From Desulfosudis oleivorans (lineage in GTDB: Bacteria > Desulfobacterota > Desulfobacteria > Desulfobacterales > SURF-7): a stretch of 36,508 nucleotides of DNA. Positions 6,664 through 14,539 of this stretch are shown in pieces. The translations under genes and the position numbers were made by a program. Each line of letters begins with the position of its first letter. Position 1 is the first letter of the stretch. The stretch lies in assembly GCA_020723305.1 (NCBI GenBank), contig DYJC01000032.1, positions 1 through 36,508 of the forward strand. The letters run 5' to 3'. The notes beneath the pieces are model-generated. The model saw nothing but the letters and a program-made list of their open reading frames with translations, did not search any database and was not told the DNA's origin.

Positions 6664-7545
6664 TCAATGGGAGGGGTGTTTCTTTCCGGCAATCATGCCG
6701 AAAAGATTATAGATCAGCCGGGCGATGGTAAAATCCGGGGCGTGCAGGCCGGGAATCGGAGCCAGCTCGACAAAATCCATGCCGATGACCGTTCTTCCCG
6801 GGAGAATGGCCCTGAATATCTTCATCACATCATTCCAGGTCAGCCCTCCGGGCTCGGGCGTTCCGGTTGAAGGGATGATGGATGGATCAAATACGTCCAC
6901 ATCAAAGGTGATAAAAATCCGGTACGGGAAACTACTGGGAAGGATGATTTCCGGGATACCATTTTGCGCAATTACGTCAGCATCAAGATGGCCGATCTGC
7001 CGGTCTTTGCGAAGCTGGTATTCCTCAATGGACATGCTTCGGTTGCCGATCTGAAAAATGGGAATTCCCAGGTCCAGCAGCCGGCGCATGGCACAGGCAT
7101 GGCTGTTGGGGTCATCCAGATAGGAATCGCGTAAATCCGCATGGGCATCAAACTGAACAACCCCGAACCCATCGATCCGGGTTTTGAGCGCCTGGACTGC
7201 ACCAGGGGTTATGGAGTGCTCTCCGCCCAGTAAAACCGGCAGCTTTCCCATGGTCAGAACCTTGGAAACAGTCTGGGAAATGTTTTCCAGAATCCGGTTC
7301 ATGGTTCCATTGCAGTCAACCGGGGGATGGGTATAGATTCCATGGTCAGCCGGAATGCTGATTCCGTCAAACAGTTCAAGCTGCAGGGAGGCATCCAGAA
7401 TCGCCCGTGGGCCTTTTGCCGCGCCTTCCCCATAGGAAACGGTTTTTTCACATGGAACCGGGATAATATGAAAAAGGGCGTTTTCGGGTTTTGGGGGTTC
7501 CCTGTCAAGACCGATAAAATTTGGATATTGGAATTTTTTGTTCAT
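6664..7545 (-). CDS. speB: Agmatinase/arginase-family ureohydrolase
   Basis: A product of 293 residues from the ATG at 7545, preferred over the ATG at 7566 because AAAGG stands 6 bases before it. All binuclear-manganese motifs of the ureohydrolase fold are present: GGEHS, QFDAHADLRDSY, the conserved His in NSHACAMRR, TFDVDVFDPSI and the C-terminal TPEPGGLTW. Length and motif spacing fit bacterial agmatinases (agmatine to putrescine plus urea), which is the likeliest activity. Guanidinobutyrase or formimidoylglutamase activity cannot be excluded from sequence reading. Upstream it is divergent from the rRNA methyltransferase gene. No arginine decarboxylase or other polyamine gene is adjacent. 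Confidence 0.85.
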   Translation of the reverse strand: MNKKFQYPNFIGLDREPPKPENALFHIIPVPCEKTVSYGEGAAKGPRAILDASLQLELFDGISIPADHGIYTHPPVDCNGTMNRILENISQTVSKVLTMGKLPVLLGGEHSITPGAVQALKTRIDGFGVVQFDAHADLRDSYLDDPNSHACAMRRLLDLGIPIFQIGNRSMSIEEYQLRKDRQIGHLDADVIAQNGIPEIILPSSFPYRIFITFDVDVFDPSIIPSTGTPEPGGLTWNDVMKIFRAILPGRTVIGMDFVELAPIPGLHAPDFTIARLIYNLFGMIAGKKHPSH

Positions 7546-7664
7546 TTCAGACCTTTGATGTTGCATGTTTTAAATCTGCCGGATAGTAACAGATCGGTTT
7601 GGATTTCGTAAATAATTTTTTTGTGTTTGCTCAAACGTTTATTTTTCAATCAGGATGTGAATCC

Positions 7665-8630
7665 ATGCTGGATCAAAAAACATTGGAAAAGTACCGGAAT
7701 CAGGCAGCCATGCTTTCGAACAGGGTGGTGAAACGATACAAGCACCTTCAGAAGCGGTTTGCCAGACAGAACATCGAGGTGTTCCGGCTGTATGACTGGG
7801 ATATCCCTGAGATACGGGCTGCCGTGGACTGGTATGCCGGACACCTCGTCATAGCGGAATACACGAGAATGCAATCAACCCCGGAATGGTTGCCCATGAT
7901 GGGAGAGGCTGTTTCAGCCGCAATGAATATTCCACCGGAAAACGTTCATTTAAAAGAGAGAAGACTGGGCAGCCAGGAAGGGAAACGCTATGAGCGTCTT
8001 GATTATAGAGATCAGAAGTTTATTGTGTCTGAAAGGGATCTGAAGTTTTATATCAATCCAAATGACTTTGTGGATACCGGCTTGTTTTCGGATCATCGGA
8101 ACACACGGAAGATGGTGAGGGATATCTCCGAAAATAGGGATTTCCTGAACCTTTATTGCTATACCGGGTCCTTTTCCTGTTATGCGGCAAAAGGCGGTGC
8201 CCGGAGTACGGTATCTGTGGACCGATCCGAGACAGCGATTGCATGGGCAAAGGAAAATATGACCCTGAATGGAATCCCTGAAGAAACCAATATTCTGGTT
8301 CATGCATCGGCTTTTGATTTTCTTCGCAAAGCCAAAAAGGAGAACCAGAAATTTGACCTTGCTGTCGTGGATCCCCCGTCCTTTTCAAAAACACGGGCGA
8401 CAAAGGATGATTTTGATATTGTGAAAGATCATCCGCGGTTGCTTCGAGCTGTGGCTGAACAGATGAGAAAGGATTCGTTGATATTTTTTTCAACCAACCA
8501 CCAGGATTTTCATCCCGCCATGGATGCAATGGGATTTTCAGAGATAAAGGAGATCACAGCCGAAACCATTCCGGAAGATTATATCAGCAAAAGAAGAACC
8601 ATTCACCGGTGCTGGAAAATACGGGTTTAG
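7665..8630 (+). CDS. RlmK-like 23S rRNA methyltransferase, stand-alone
   Basis: A product of 321 residues from the ATG at 7665 (AGGA 9 bases upstream; the longer frame to 7599 has no ribosome site). The N-terminal part (MLSNRVVKRYKHLQKRFARQ, then IEVFRLYDWDIPEIRAAVD) and the catalytic part (LNLYCYTGSFSCYAAKGGAR, VDRSETAIAWAKENMTLNG, VVDPPSFSKTRATKDDFDIV) match the C-terminal half of the enterobacterial fusion RlmKL, which makes m7G2069 in 23S rRNA using S-adenosylmethionine. No RlmL (THUMP) domain is attached, so it should act as the separate K enzyme. RlmI-type cytosine methyltransferases are relatives; the NPND-VDTGLFSDHR block favours RlmK. Monocistronic. Confidence 0.82.
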   Translation: MLDQKTLEKYRNQAAMLSNRVVKRYKHLQKRFARQNIEVFRLYDWDIPEIRAAVDWYAGHLVIAEYTRMQSTPEWLPMMGEAVSAAMNIPPENVHLKERRLGSQEGKRYERLDYRDQKFIVSERDLKFYINPNDFVDTGLFSDHRNTRKMVRDISENRDFLNLYCYTGSFSCYAAKGGARSTVSVDRSETAIAWAKENMTLNGIPEETNILVHASAFDFLRKAKKENQKFDLAVVDPPSFSKTRATKDDFDIVKDHPRLLRAVAEQMRKDSLIFFSTNHQDFHPAMDAMGFSEIKEITAETIPEDYISKRRTIHRCWKIRV

Positions 8631-9176
8631 GTTTTGACTGCTGAATTCATATGGATATGAATTCCAGGGCTGGAAATAAAAAAACCAAAGTAGCAGTTCG
8701 GATTCAGGTGTTTTTTTTGGAAGAAACCGATCAATATTTGGGAAGGCTTTCCCCGGCATGCTGCCTGATGCCTGGGTTGATCTGGTGAATCTGCCAAAAT
8801 TGTGGGGGGGACACCTTTTTCCGATTGACCAAGCCGTCTTTGGTCCCTGTCTTTGGTTTTTCTACTGGTAATTAACTGGCAATTAATTACTGGCACTTTT
8901 ATTCAATTCAACTTTCATACCAATTTTTTCCGTCAAGGCATCTTTATTATATTACATATGATATCAAAACATTATAAATTTAATAAAAGGATACAATTGT
9001 TTTCTGCAATTGGATATTGTGGAAACTGTCCTGTGATGCAGGATGATTGTCTGGAGGAATAGGACAAAGCACAGGTAAAATCAATTGACTTGGATAAAAG
9101 GGGTGTGGTAACGAACTGACTTAAAGACCGGATGGTCTGTTTGTTGATGTAAATTCCGCTTCGATGAGATAAAAAA
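8631..9176. other. 546-base intergenic stretch, no convincing gene
   Basis: A near-perfect hairpin lies directly after the methyltransferase stop: GAATTCATA (8643-8651), TGGA loop, TATGAATTC (8656-8664), without a T tail, so termination is uncertain. A second inverted repeat GTAATTAA/TTAATTAC lies at 8868-8890. Short open frames show no family features. The promoter of the dehydratase operon should lie in the last 150 bases, but I cannot place it. Confidence 0.45.
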
Positions 9177-10304
9177 ATGATGATATCAAACCCGATTGTC
9201 GGCTTTCAGCAGGCTTATGAGACAAGCAGCCAGATCCTCAGCCGGATTCATGGGCAGGGGCAAAAACTGTTCGGATATTTTTGTACCTATACACCTGTTG
9301 AATTGCTGGTTGCCTGCGGATATCTGCCGGTCCGGATAATGGGGGGAAGGGGCAAGGCAGAGCAATGCTATCGCCTTTTACCGGAGTTTATCTGCCCCTT
9401 CATGAAGCGATCCCTGGAAAGGGCAATGAACGGAGAGTATCATTTTCTTTCCGGAATTGTTCAGAGCTATTCATGCGATGCAGTATGCGGTTGTCAGGCG
9501 GTCTGGAAAAATAATTTTCCCGACATGTCTCTGTACAGTATTTCTCTCCCATACAACAGCAATCCGCAGGCACGGGAATTTTATATTGCAGAGTTTAAAA
9601 ATTTCATCGAAAAACTGGGACAACCCTATGATCCATGTTTTCAGGAAAAGCTGCGTCAAACCAATGAGCTATACCGGCATGTCCGGCAGGCTGTTCTGAA
9701 TCTCTTTGATTCCGCTCAATCCGGATTCTTGGATATTTCTGCGGAAGAGAAGTGGTATGCTGTGCAGGCTGGATTTGTGATTCCGCCTGGCCAATATCTG
9801 GAGTTGATTCATCGGATGATCCAGCAGAAAAAAGAAATACCTGCCGGTCAAAAGCATTCAATACCTGTGATCGTATCCGGAAGTGAGATCGGACACCCGG
9901 ATATCCTTACCTATGTTGAAAAAACAGGCGGCAGAATCGTGTGGGATGATCACTGTACCGGAATCCGCTCCTTTGAACCGGCAGAAGGATCCGGAGATGA
10001 TCCCATGGAACAGCTGGCAGACCGGTATGTGAAACGTTCTCCCTGCGCTTCCCGATCCAGGGCAGAGGATCGATGGCTGCGATGGGAGAAAAAACTTCAT
10101 CATGCAGATGTTCAGGGTGTCATCTTTGTCCTGCAAAAGTTTTGTACGCCGCACCTGTCCGATATTCCGTACTTCAAGGAGCAATTAAAAAAAAGAGGAA
10201 TTCCGGCGATTGTTGTTGAGATGGAGGAGAGCTGGGAGGTAAGCGGACAGATCAGAACCCGGATAGACGGTTTTCTGGATATGGTTCAGGGAAAAAATGG
10301 ATAA
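9177..10304 (+). CDS. 2-hydroxyacyl-CoA dehydratase-family subunit (small, HadC/BcrC-like)
   Basis: A 375-residue member of the 2-hydroxyglutaryl-CoA dehydratase D-component/benzoyl-CoA reductase family. It shows GYFCTYTPVELLVACGYLPVR near the N-terminus, SYSCDAVCGC in the middle, DDHCTGIRSFE and the late LQKFCTPH. The conserved cysteines are those that ligate the low-potential [4Fe-4S] cluster. The length fits the smaller subunit (HadC, HgdB or BcrC). These enzymes remove water from 2-hydroxyacyl-CoA or reduce aromatic CoA by single-electron chemistry and need an ATP-driven activator. No activator gene is in this operon. The stop overlaps the next gene by 8 bases, showing coupled synthesis of the partner subunit. 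The substrate is unknown. Confidence 0.85.
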   Translation: MMISNPIVGFQQAYETSSQILSRIHGQGQKLFGYFCTYTPVELLVACGYLPVRIMGGRGKAEQCYRLLPEFICPFMKRSLERAMNGEYHFLSGIVQSYSCDAVCGCQAVWKNNFPDMSLYSISLPYNSNPQAREFYIAEFKNFIEKLGQPYDPCFQEKLRQTNELYRHVRQAVLNLFDSAQSGFLDISAEEKWYAVQAGFVIPPGQYLELIHRMIQQKKEIPAGQKHSIPVIVSGSEIGHPDILTYVEKTGGRIVWDDHCTGIRSFEPAEGSGDDPMEQLADRYVKRSPCASRSRAEDRWLRWEKKLHHADVQGVIFVLQKFCTPHLSDIPYFKEQLKKRGIPAIVVEMEESWEVSGQIRTRIDGFLDMVQGKNG

Positions 10305-11550
10305 GAAAAGCAAATCAACAAAACGGCTGCAAGCGGCAAAAGAGATCAATCGGATTGTTTTTGAATACTATATGGAATGCAGTCAGGCCAAGAGTCAAGG
10401 CATCCCTGTCGGATGGATGCCCCCCATGAACGGGGCGATTGAGATTTTTTATGCAATGGGGCTTCAACCGGTTTTCCCTGAAAACTGGTCGCCGGTGTGT
10501 GCAGCCTTTGGCCTGGCGCCCAAAAATTTCGAAATTTCGGAAAATATGGGCTACTCCATCGATCTCTGCGGTTATCTGCGAAACATCATCGGGTATGTTC
10601 ATGGGCCGATTGAAACCAGCCAGTGTATTTTGGGGAATCTGCCGGTACCGGATTTCCTGCTTTCCCCGGGAGGAGGATGTATTCCGGTCATGAAGATATT
10701 CCATGCCCTGGAACGCCGCTTCCCGGATGCAGCGGTTTTCCGGGCGGATCTGCCGCAGGTTGCATTACACGATATCCAGCCGCATCATATCCAGTATGCG
10801 GTACAGGAAATCCAGCGGTTGATTTCCTTTCTGGAGAAAACAACCGGCAGAAAAATGGACTATGACAAGCTGGAAGAGGCCGTGGCATTATCAGACAAGG
10901 CATGCGCCCTGTGGGATGAGATCATGTCGTACCGCAGATATAAACCAACTCCTTTTTCCGCTGCTGAAATCGGGATCATGTTTGTGATGGTTACCCGCCA
11001 GGGAACCCAAATTGCCGTGGATTTCCTGGAAAAGGTGCTGGATGAGCTGAAGGATCGCGTAGCCCGGAAGCAAGGAGTGATTCCGGAAGAAAAGATCCGT
11101 CTGTTCTGGGACAATATCCCTCTCTGGTACAACCTTGGGCTGTTCAATTATTTTGAGGAGATGAACGGGGTGGTTGTGGCGGAGACCTATTCAACCGCAT
11201 GGTCCATCCGTCTGGATGCAGAAGACCCGATCAAGGCGCTAGCACTGAAAAGCCTGAAATCCTATCCCCTGGTTTCATGCGTTTCCATGGAAAACCGGAT
11301 GGATTCGATTATAAAGGCATGTAAAGAGTATTCCATTGACGGGGTGATTTTTCATAGGAACAAATCGTGCCTGCCGATCACCCTCGGGCAGATGGATATC
11401 AAACGGCGACTGGAGGAACAGCTTCAGATTCCTTCCATCGTCATTGATGCAGATCATATGGATGAGAGAAATTTTTTTCCGGCCCAGTTTAGAAATCGTG
11501 CAGATGCTTTTATGGAAATGCTTCTTGCGAAAAGAAAAGCAACTTCTTGA
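10297..11550 (+). CDS. 2-hydroxyacyl-CoA dehydratase-family subunit (large, HadB/BcrB-like)
   Basis: A 417-residue paralogue of the preceding gene. It has GIPVGWMPPMNGAIEIFYAMG, the central block ETSQCILGNLPVPDFLLSPGGGC and the late IDGVIFHRNKSCLPITLGQMD, family positions expected to hold the second cluster and the CoA-ester site. The length fits the larger subunit (HadB, BcrB). It starts inside the end of the upstream gene (8-base overlap) and is followed after 15 bases by an acyl-CoA ligase, so the three form one transcription unit. The ligase next door suggests the substrate enters as a free acid that is activated before dehydration or reduction. Whether the pair is a dehydratase or an aryl-CoA reductase cannot be decided here. 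Confidence 0.85.
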   Translation: MDKKSKSTKRLQAAKEINRIVFEYYMECSQAKSQGIPVGWMPPMNGAIEIFYAMGLQPVFPENWSPVCAAFGLAPKNFEISENMGYSIDLCGYLRNIIGYVHGPIETSQCILGNLPVPDFLLSPGGGCIPVMKIFHALERRFPDAAVFRADLPQVALHDIQPHHIQYAVQEIQRLISFLEKTTGRKMDYDKLEEAVALSDKACALWDEIMSYRRYKPTPFSAAEIGIMFVMVTRQGTQIAVDFLEKVLDELKDRVARKQGVIPEEKIRLFWDNIPLWYNLGLFNYFEEMNGVVVAETYSTAWSIRLDAEDPIKALALKSLKSYPLVSCVSMENRMDSIIKACKEYSIDGVIFHRNKSCLPITLGQMDIKRRLEEQLQIPSIVIDADHMDERNFFPAQFRNRADAFMEMLLAKRKATS

Positions 11551-11565
11551 TAAGGAGAGAGACCC

Positions 11566-13347
11566 ATGAAGACACTGGTTGAAATGTTGAAAAACCGATG
11601 TGAAAAAGATGCACCCAAAACCGCATTTCTGATTAAGCAGGAAGGCCGATGGCAGCCGGTTTCATGGTCTTATGTAAATGACCGTTCAGAAAAAATTGCA
11701 GCCGGTCTTCTTTCGCTGGGAATAAAACCCGGCAATGCAGTTTCCATACTCGGGAATACACGGCTGGAATGGACATTAACGGATCTGGGGGTAATGCGGG
11801 CCGGAATGATCAGCGTGGGGATCTACCAGACCCTTTCCCGTGAACAGATTACCTATATATTGAACGATTCGGAATCAAAAGTTCTTTTCCTGGAAAATAA
11901 AGAGCAGTTTGATAAAATTCAACCACAGTTGGATCAACTGCCGTCCCTTGAGAAAATTGTTATATGGGACGGGGATGTAGATGCAGATATCGTAATCAGG
12001 CTTCCCGAACTGATCAAAGCAGGTGAGAAAGCATTGACTGGAAAACCGGATCTTGTAGAGAAGGCGGAGAATGCCATCTCGACGGACGATACAGCCTTGG
12101 TTATCTATACTTCCGGAACCACCGGACCGCCAAAAGGCGCCTGCCTGACCCATAAGAATATTCTGGCCGAACTTTCGGCCACATCGATTATTCCGAATGA
12201 AATACTGGGAGATACAATGATGTTTTTTCTCCCCCTGTCTCATGTGGGAGAGCGGGTTGCAGGCCAGTTCATGAGGATCAGCCGCGGCATCACTGCTGCC
12301 TATGTAAAAGATATCAATCATATCCTGGATGACATCAAGGAGATCCGTCCCACCTTCTTCGGAAGCGTGCCCCGTATCTTTGAGAAAGCATACGCCAAGG
12401 TTCAATCGGAAGTCGAAAATGCACCTCCTTTAAAGCGCAGTCTGTTTCAGTGGGCGGTAAAAACCGGAAAAGCCGTTAGCCGTATTCATCAAAAAGGAGG
12501 TAACATACCGCTTGATCTCCAGATCCGGAAAGCGATTGCAGACCGGTTGGTACTCAGCAAGATCCGGAATATTTTTGGAGGGCGTGTTAACTATTTCCTC
12601 TCCTCTGCGGCGCCGATTTCCGTTGAAATTCTGGAGTTCTTTCACGCGTGCGGAATGCTGATTCTGGAGGGTTACGGTCAGACAGAAGTATCCTGTTTCT
12701 GCACAGCCTGCATGCCCGGAGCCTATCGGTTTGGATCTGTCGGAAAAGCGCTTCCGAATGTAGAACTCAAAATTGCAGATGATGGCGAAATCATGGTGAA
12801 GGGAGATATTGTATTCAAAGGATATCACAACCAGGAGGAACTGACCCGGAAAACCATCAATCCCGAAGGCTGGATCTATACCGGTGATATCGGAAAACTT
12901 GATGCGGATGGATTTCTCTGGATTACCGGACGGAAAAAAGAGATTATCGTGACATCCGGAGGAAAGAACGTGACGCCTTCCAACATCGAAAGCCGGATCA
13001 TGAATCATCCGCTGGTGGAACATGCCATGGTGCATGGTGACCGGAGAAACTACCTGACAGCCCTTATTTCCCTGTCTCATGAAAACCTCATCGCATGGGC
13101 GGGAAAAAACGGATACAATACCAGTGATATCCAGGCCCTCATCGAGTCGGAACCTGTAAAGGCGGAAGTCCAGTCCGCAATTGATTATGCGAACAAGGAG
13201 CTGGCAAAATTTGAAACCATCAAGAAATATGTGATTGTTCCAAAACCGTTCGGGGTGGAAACAGGAGAGTTGACACCGACCATGAAGGTCCGAAGGAAAG
13301 AGGTGGAGAAGAAGTATATCCATCTTCTGGATTCACTTTACCAGTAA
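11566..13347 (+). CDS. AMP-forming acyl-CoA synthetase (long-chain ligase type)
   Basis: A 593-residue ANL-superfamily adenylate-forming enzyme that makes acyl-CoA from a carboxylic acid, ATP and CoA. The P-loop motif VIYTSGTTGPPKGACLTHKN is at about 179-198, followed by ILEGYGQTEVSCFC (A5 motif), GWIYTGDIGKLDADGFLWITG and GRKKEIIVTSGGKNVTPSNIE (hinge and A8), and the C-terminal domain, which contains the catalytic Lys region ELTPTMKVRRKEVEKKY. The closest class by layout is the long-chain (FadD15/FAA-like) group. The ribosome site is excellent (AAGGAGAGAGACCC). It lies in an operon with the dehydratase pair and a TetR gene, so it is the likely entry step of that catabolic unit. Substrate chain length is inferred only from family type. 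Confidence 0.9.
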   Translation: MKTLVEMLKNRCEKDAPKTAFLIKQEGRWQPVSWSYVNDRSEKIAAGLLSLGIKPGNAVSILGNTRLEWTLTDLGVMRAGMISVGIYQTLSREQITYILNDSESKVLFLENKEQFDKIQPQLDQLPSLEKIVIWDGDVDADIVIRLPELIKAGEKALTGKPDLVEKAENAISTDDTALVIYTSGTTGPPKGACLTHKNILAELSATSIIPNEILGDTMMFFLPLSHVGERVAGQFMRISRGITAAYVKDINHILDDIKEIRPTFFGSVPRIFEKAYAKVQSEVENAPPLKRSLFQWAVKTGKAVSRIHQKGGNIPLDLQIRKAIADRLVLSKIRNIFGGRVNYFLSSAAPISVEILEFFHACGMLILEGYGQTEVSCFCTACMPGAYRFGSVGKALPNVELKIADDGEIMVKGDIVFKGYHNQEELTRKTINPEGWIYTGDIGKLDADGFLWITGRKKEIIVTSGGKNVTPSNIESRIMNHPLVEHAMVHGDRRNYLTALISLSHENLIAWAGKNGYNTSDIQALIESEPVKAEVQSAIDYANKELAKFETIKKYVIVPKPFGVETGELTPTMKVRRKEVEKKYIHLLDSLYQ

Positions 13348-13366
13348 TAGGTTCAGAGACCGTTCC

Positions 13367-13981
13367 ATGCAAAACCGGAGAACCCAGAAGGAAAGAAGGG
13401 AAGAGATGCGCGAAAGGCTGATGAAGGCAACCATCAACTGCCTTCACCAGTATGGTTATCATGGTGCCTCCCTGCCACGGATTTTAGAAGAAGCCGGGGT
13501 TTCCAGAGGAGCCTGGAGCCATCACTTTAAAACCAAAAAAGAGCTGATTGCCGAGGCGGCGCGGGAATCCCTGTTCAAATCCGCAATTCAGCAGGCCATC
13601 GAGGTCAGTCCGGATTTTATGAGCAAGGAACAGCTTCCTGAGCTGTTTGATTATATCTGGAAAAATTTTTACCAGGGAAAAGTCCGGGATGTCTGGGTGG
13701 AGCTGACCGTTGCATGCAGAGCTGATGTGGAACTTAGGGAGCTGCTGGTTCCGGTTTTTGATGAATTTGTGGAATCGCTCGATGCACTCTGGCGGAAGTT
13801 TTTTCGATCCAGCAGCCCGCACAACACTCCGGTTGAAAAAATCCTGAATCTGACCCTCTATGTCATCGGCGGGATGGGCCTCCAATCCATTCTTCATGAC
13901 AACCCCGCTTATTACCAATCCCTCCGGAACCTATGGAGCAAAATGATTCTTCCCATGCTGGAGATAAAAGCGGAAAAATAA
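13367..13981 (+). CDS. TetR-family transcriptional regulator
   Basis: A 204-residue protein with the classic N-terminal TetR helix-turn-helix: RRTQKERREEMRERLMKA, then TINCLHQYGYHGASLPRILE and EAGVSRGAWSHHFKTKKELI (residues about 4-60). An all-helical ligand-binding and dimerisation domain follows. The ATG at 13367 has no clear ribosome site but lies 19 bases after the ligase stop, so it probably relies on coupling; an alternative ATG is at 13406. As the last gene of the dehydratase-ligase operon it most likely represses that operon and responds to an acyl-CoA or related ligand. That is an inference from position and the habits of the family. Confidence 0.85.
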   Translation: MQNRRTQKERREEMRERLMKATINCLHQYGYHGASLPRILEEAGVSRGAWSHHFKTKKELIAEAARESLFKSAIQQAIEVSPDFMSKEQLPELFDYIWKNFYQGKVRDVWVELTVACRADVELRELLVPVFDEFVESLDALWRKFFRSSSPHNTPVEKILNLTLYVIGGMGLQSILHDNPAYYQSLRNLWSKMILPMLEIKAEK

Positions 13982-14148
13982 TGGGCATGCCGCAGCCAGA
14001 ATCAGTGCGTCCCAGAATGACAATCGGTATCTTTCTTCAATCTCTGTTGCGTGCATCATTGTTTTCTCGTCATTAATAATCAGCGGCCAGGTCAGATAGT
14101 TTTCGATGATTCCTCTATGTTCGTATCAACGAAGGCTTTTTCGATCAT
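13982..14148 (-). pseudogene. vapC: VapC (PIN-domain) toxin remnant with internal deletion
   Basis: Starting at the ATG at 14148, inside the end of the vapB gene, the frame reads MIEKAFVDTNI, the first PIN-domain strand with its catalytic Asp. Sequence then jumps to a different frame and reads IIENYLTWPLIINDEKTMMH, then ATEIEERYRLSFWDALILAAACP, the C-terminal third of a PIN domain with the conserved SFWDALI. About half of the normal 130-140 residues is missing between them and the extreme C-terminus is lost next to the tetR stop. The ribonuclease cannot be functional. Confidence 0.75.
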
Positions 14149-14371
14149 GCAGTTCCTGTCTACCGCTTATCTGTTGCCCCCCCAAATGTAGCCCTTTTTT
14201 CAGGTTGAACAATGCTTTTTTTTTGGCGGTTTCGTAAAGTTCGGATTGTTCAACCTGCATTTTAAGGTCTTCGGCCGGCATTTTGCTGATCGATGTCCGG
14301 CGTCTGGCGGCAAGAATTTTGGCCTGCACAATAAGTTCTTTGTCTAAGCTTAATGTGATATTCTGTTTCAT
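14126..14371 (-). CDS. vapB: VapB-like ribbon-helix-helix antitoxin
   Basis: An 81-residue product starting MKQNITLSLDKELIVQAKIL, a ribbon-helix-helix DNA-binding N-terminus, followed by a charged helical segment and the HLGG-x-ELHDR-like tail typical of antitoxins placed directly before PIN-domain VapC toxins. A GAGG lies 8 bases upstream of the ATG. The downstream toxin is a deletion remnant whose start codon lies within this gene, so this is now an orphan antitoxin, able at most to bind its own promoter or to neutralise related toxins encoded elsewhere. Confidence 0.65.
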   Translation of the reverse strand: MKQNITLSLDKELIVQAKILAARRRTSISKMPAEDLKMQVEQSELYETAKKKALFNLKKGLHLGGQQISGRQELHDRKSLR

Positions 14372-14407
14372 GGGGAGGCCTCACGATTGATATTTTTTAT
14401 ATCTTTA

Positions 14408-14436
14408 ATAGTTACAAGTATTTTACGTGATGTCAA
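14408..14436 (-). promoter_or_regulatory. Candidate promoter of vapB
   Basis: On the minus strand TTGACA (14436-14431), 17 bases, then AACTAT (14413-14408), about 40-65 bases upstream of the vapB start. The -35 is a perfect match and the -10 is fair. Confidence 0.45.
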
Positions 14437-14481
14437 TAGACATGAAAAAGGCAGCACTTTCCATTGCCTGATTCAAAATGG

Positions 14482-14513
14482 AAAGGCCCTGCCGGAAATC
14501 CGGCAGGGCCTTT
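14482..14513 (-). terminator. Rho-independent terminator of the pectinacetylesterase-like gene
   Basis: AAAGGCCCTGCCGG (14482-14495) and CCGGCAGGGCCTTT (14500-14513) form a perfect 14-bp stem with an AAAT loop, about 25 bases after the minus-strand stop at 14540. The tail on that strand is TTTCCATTTT. Confidence 0.85.
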
Positions 14514-14539
14514 TGGTTCATGCAGATATTTTTTTCGTT

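Noticed and set aside
8853..9062. 69-codon open frame with hydrophobic start after the RlmK-like gene
   Set aside because: No ribosome site, low-complexity AT-rich sequence and no recognisable motif; likely chance.
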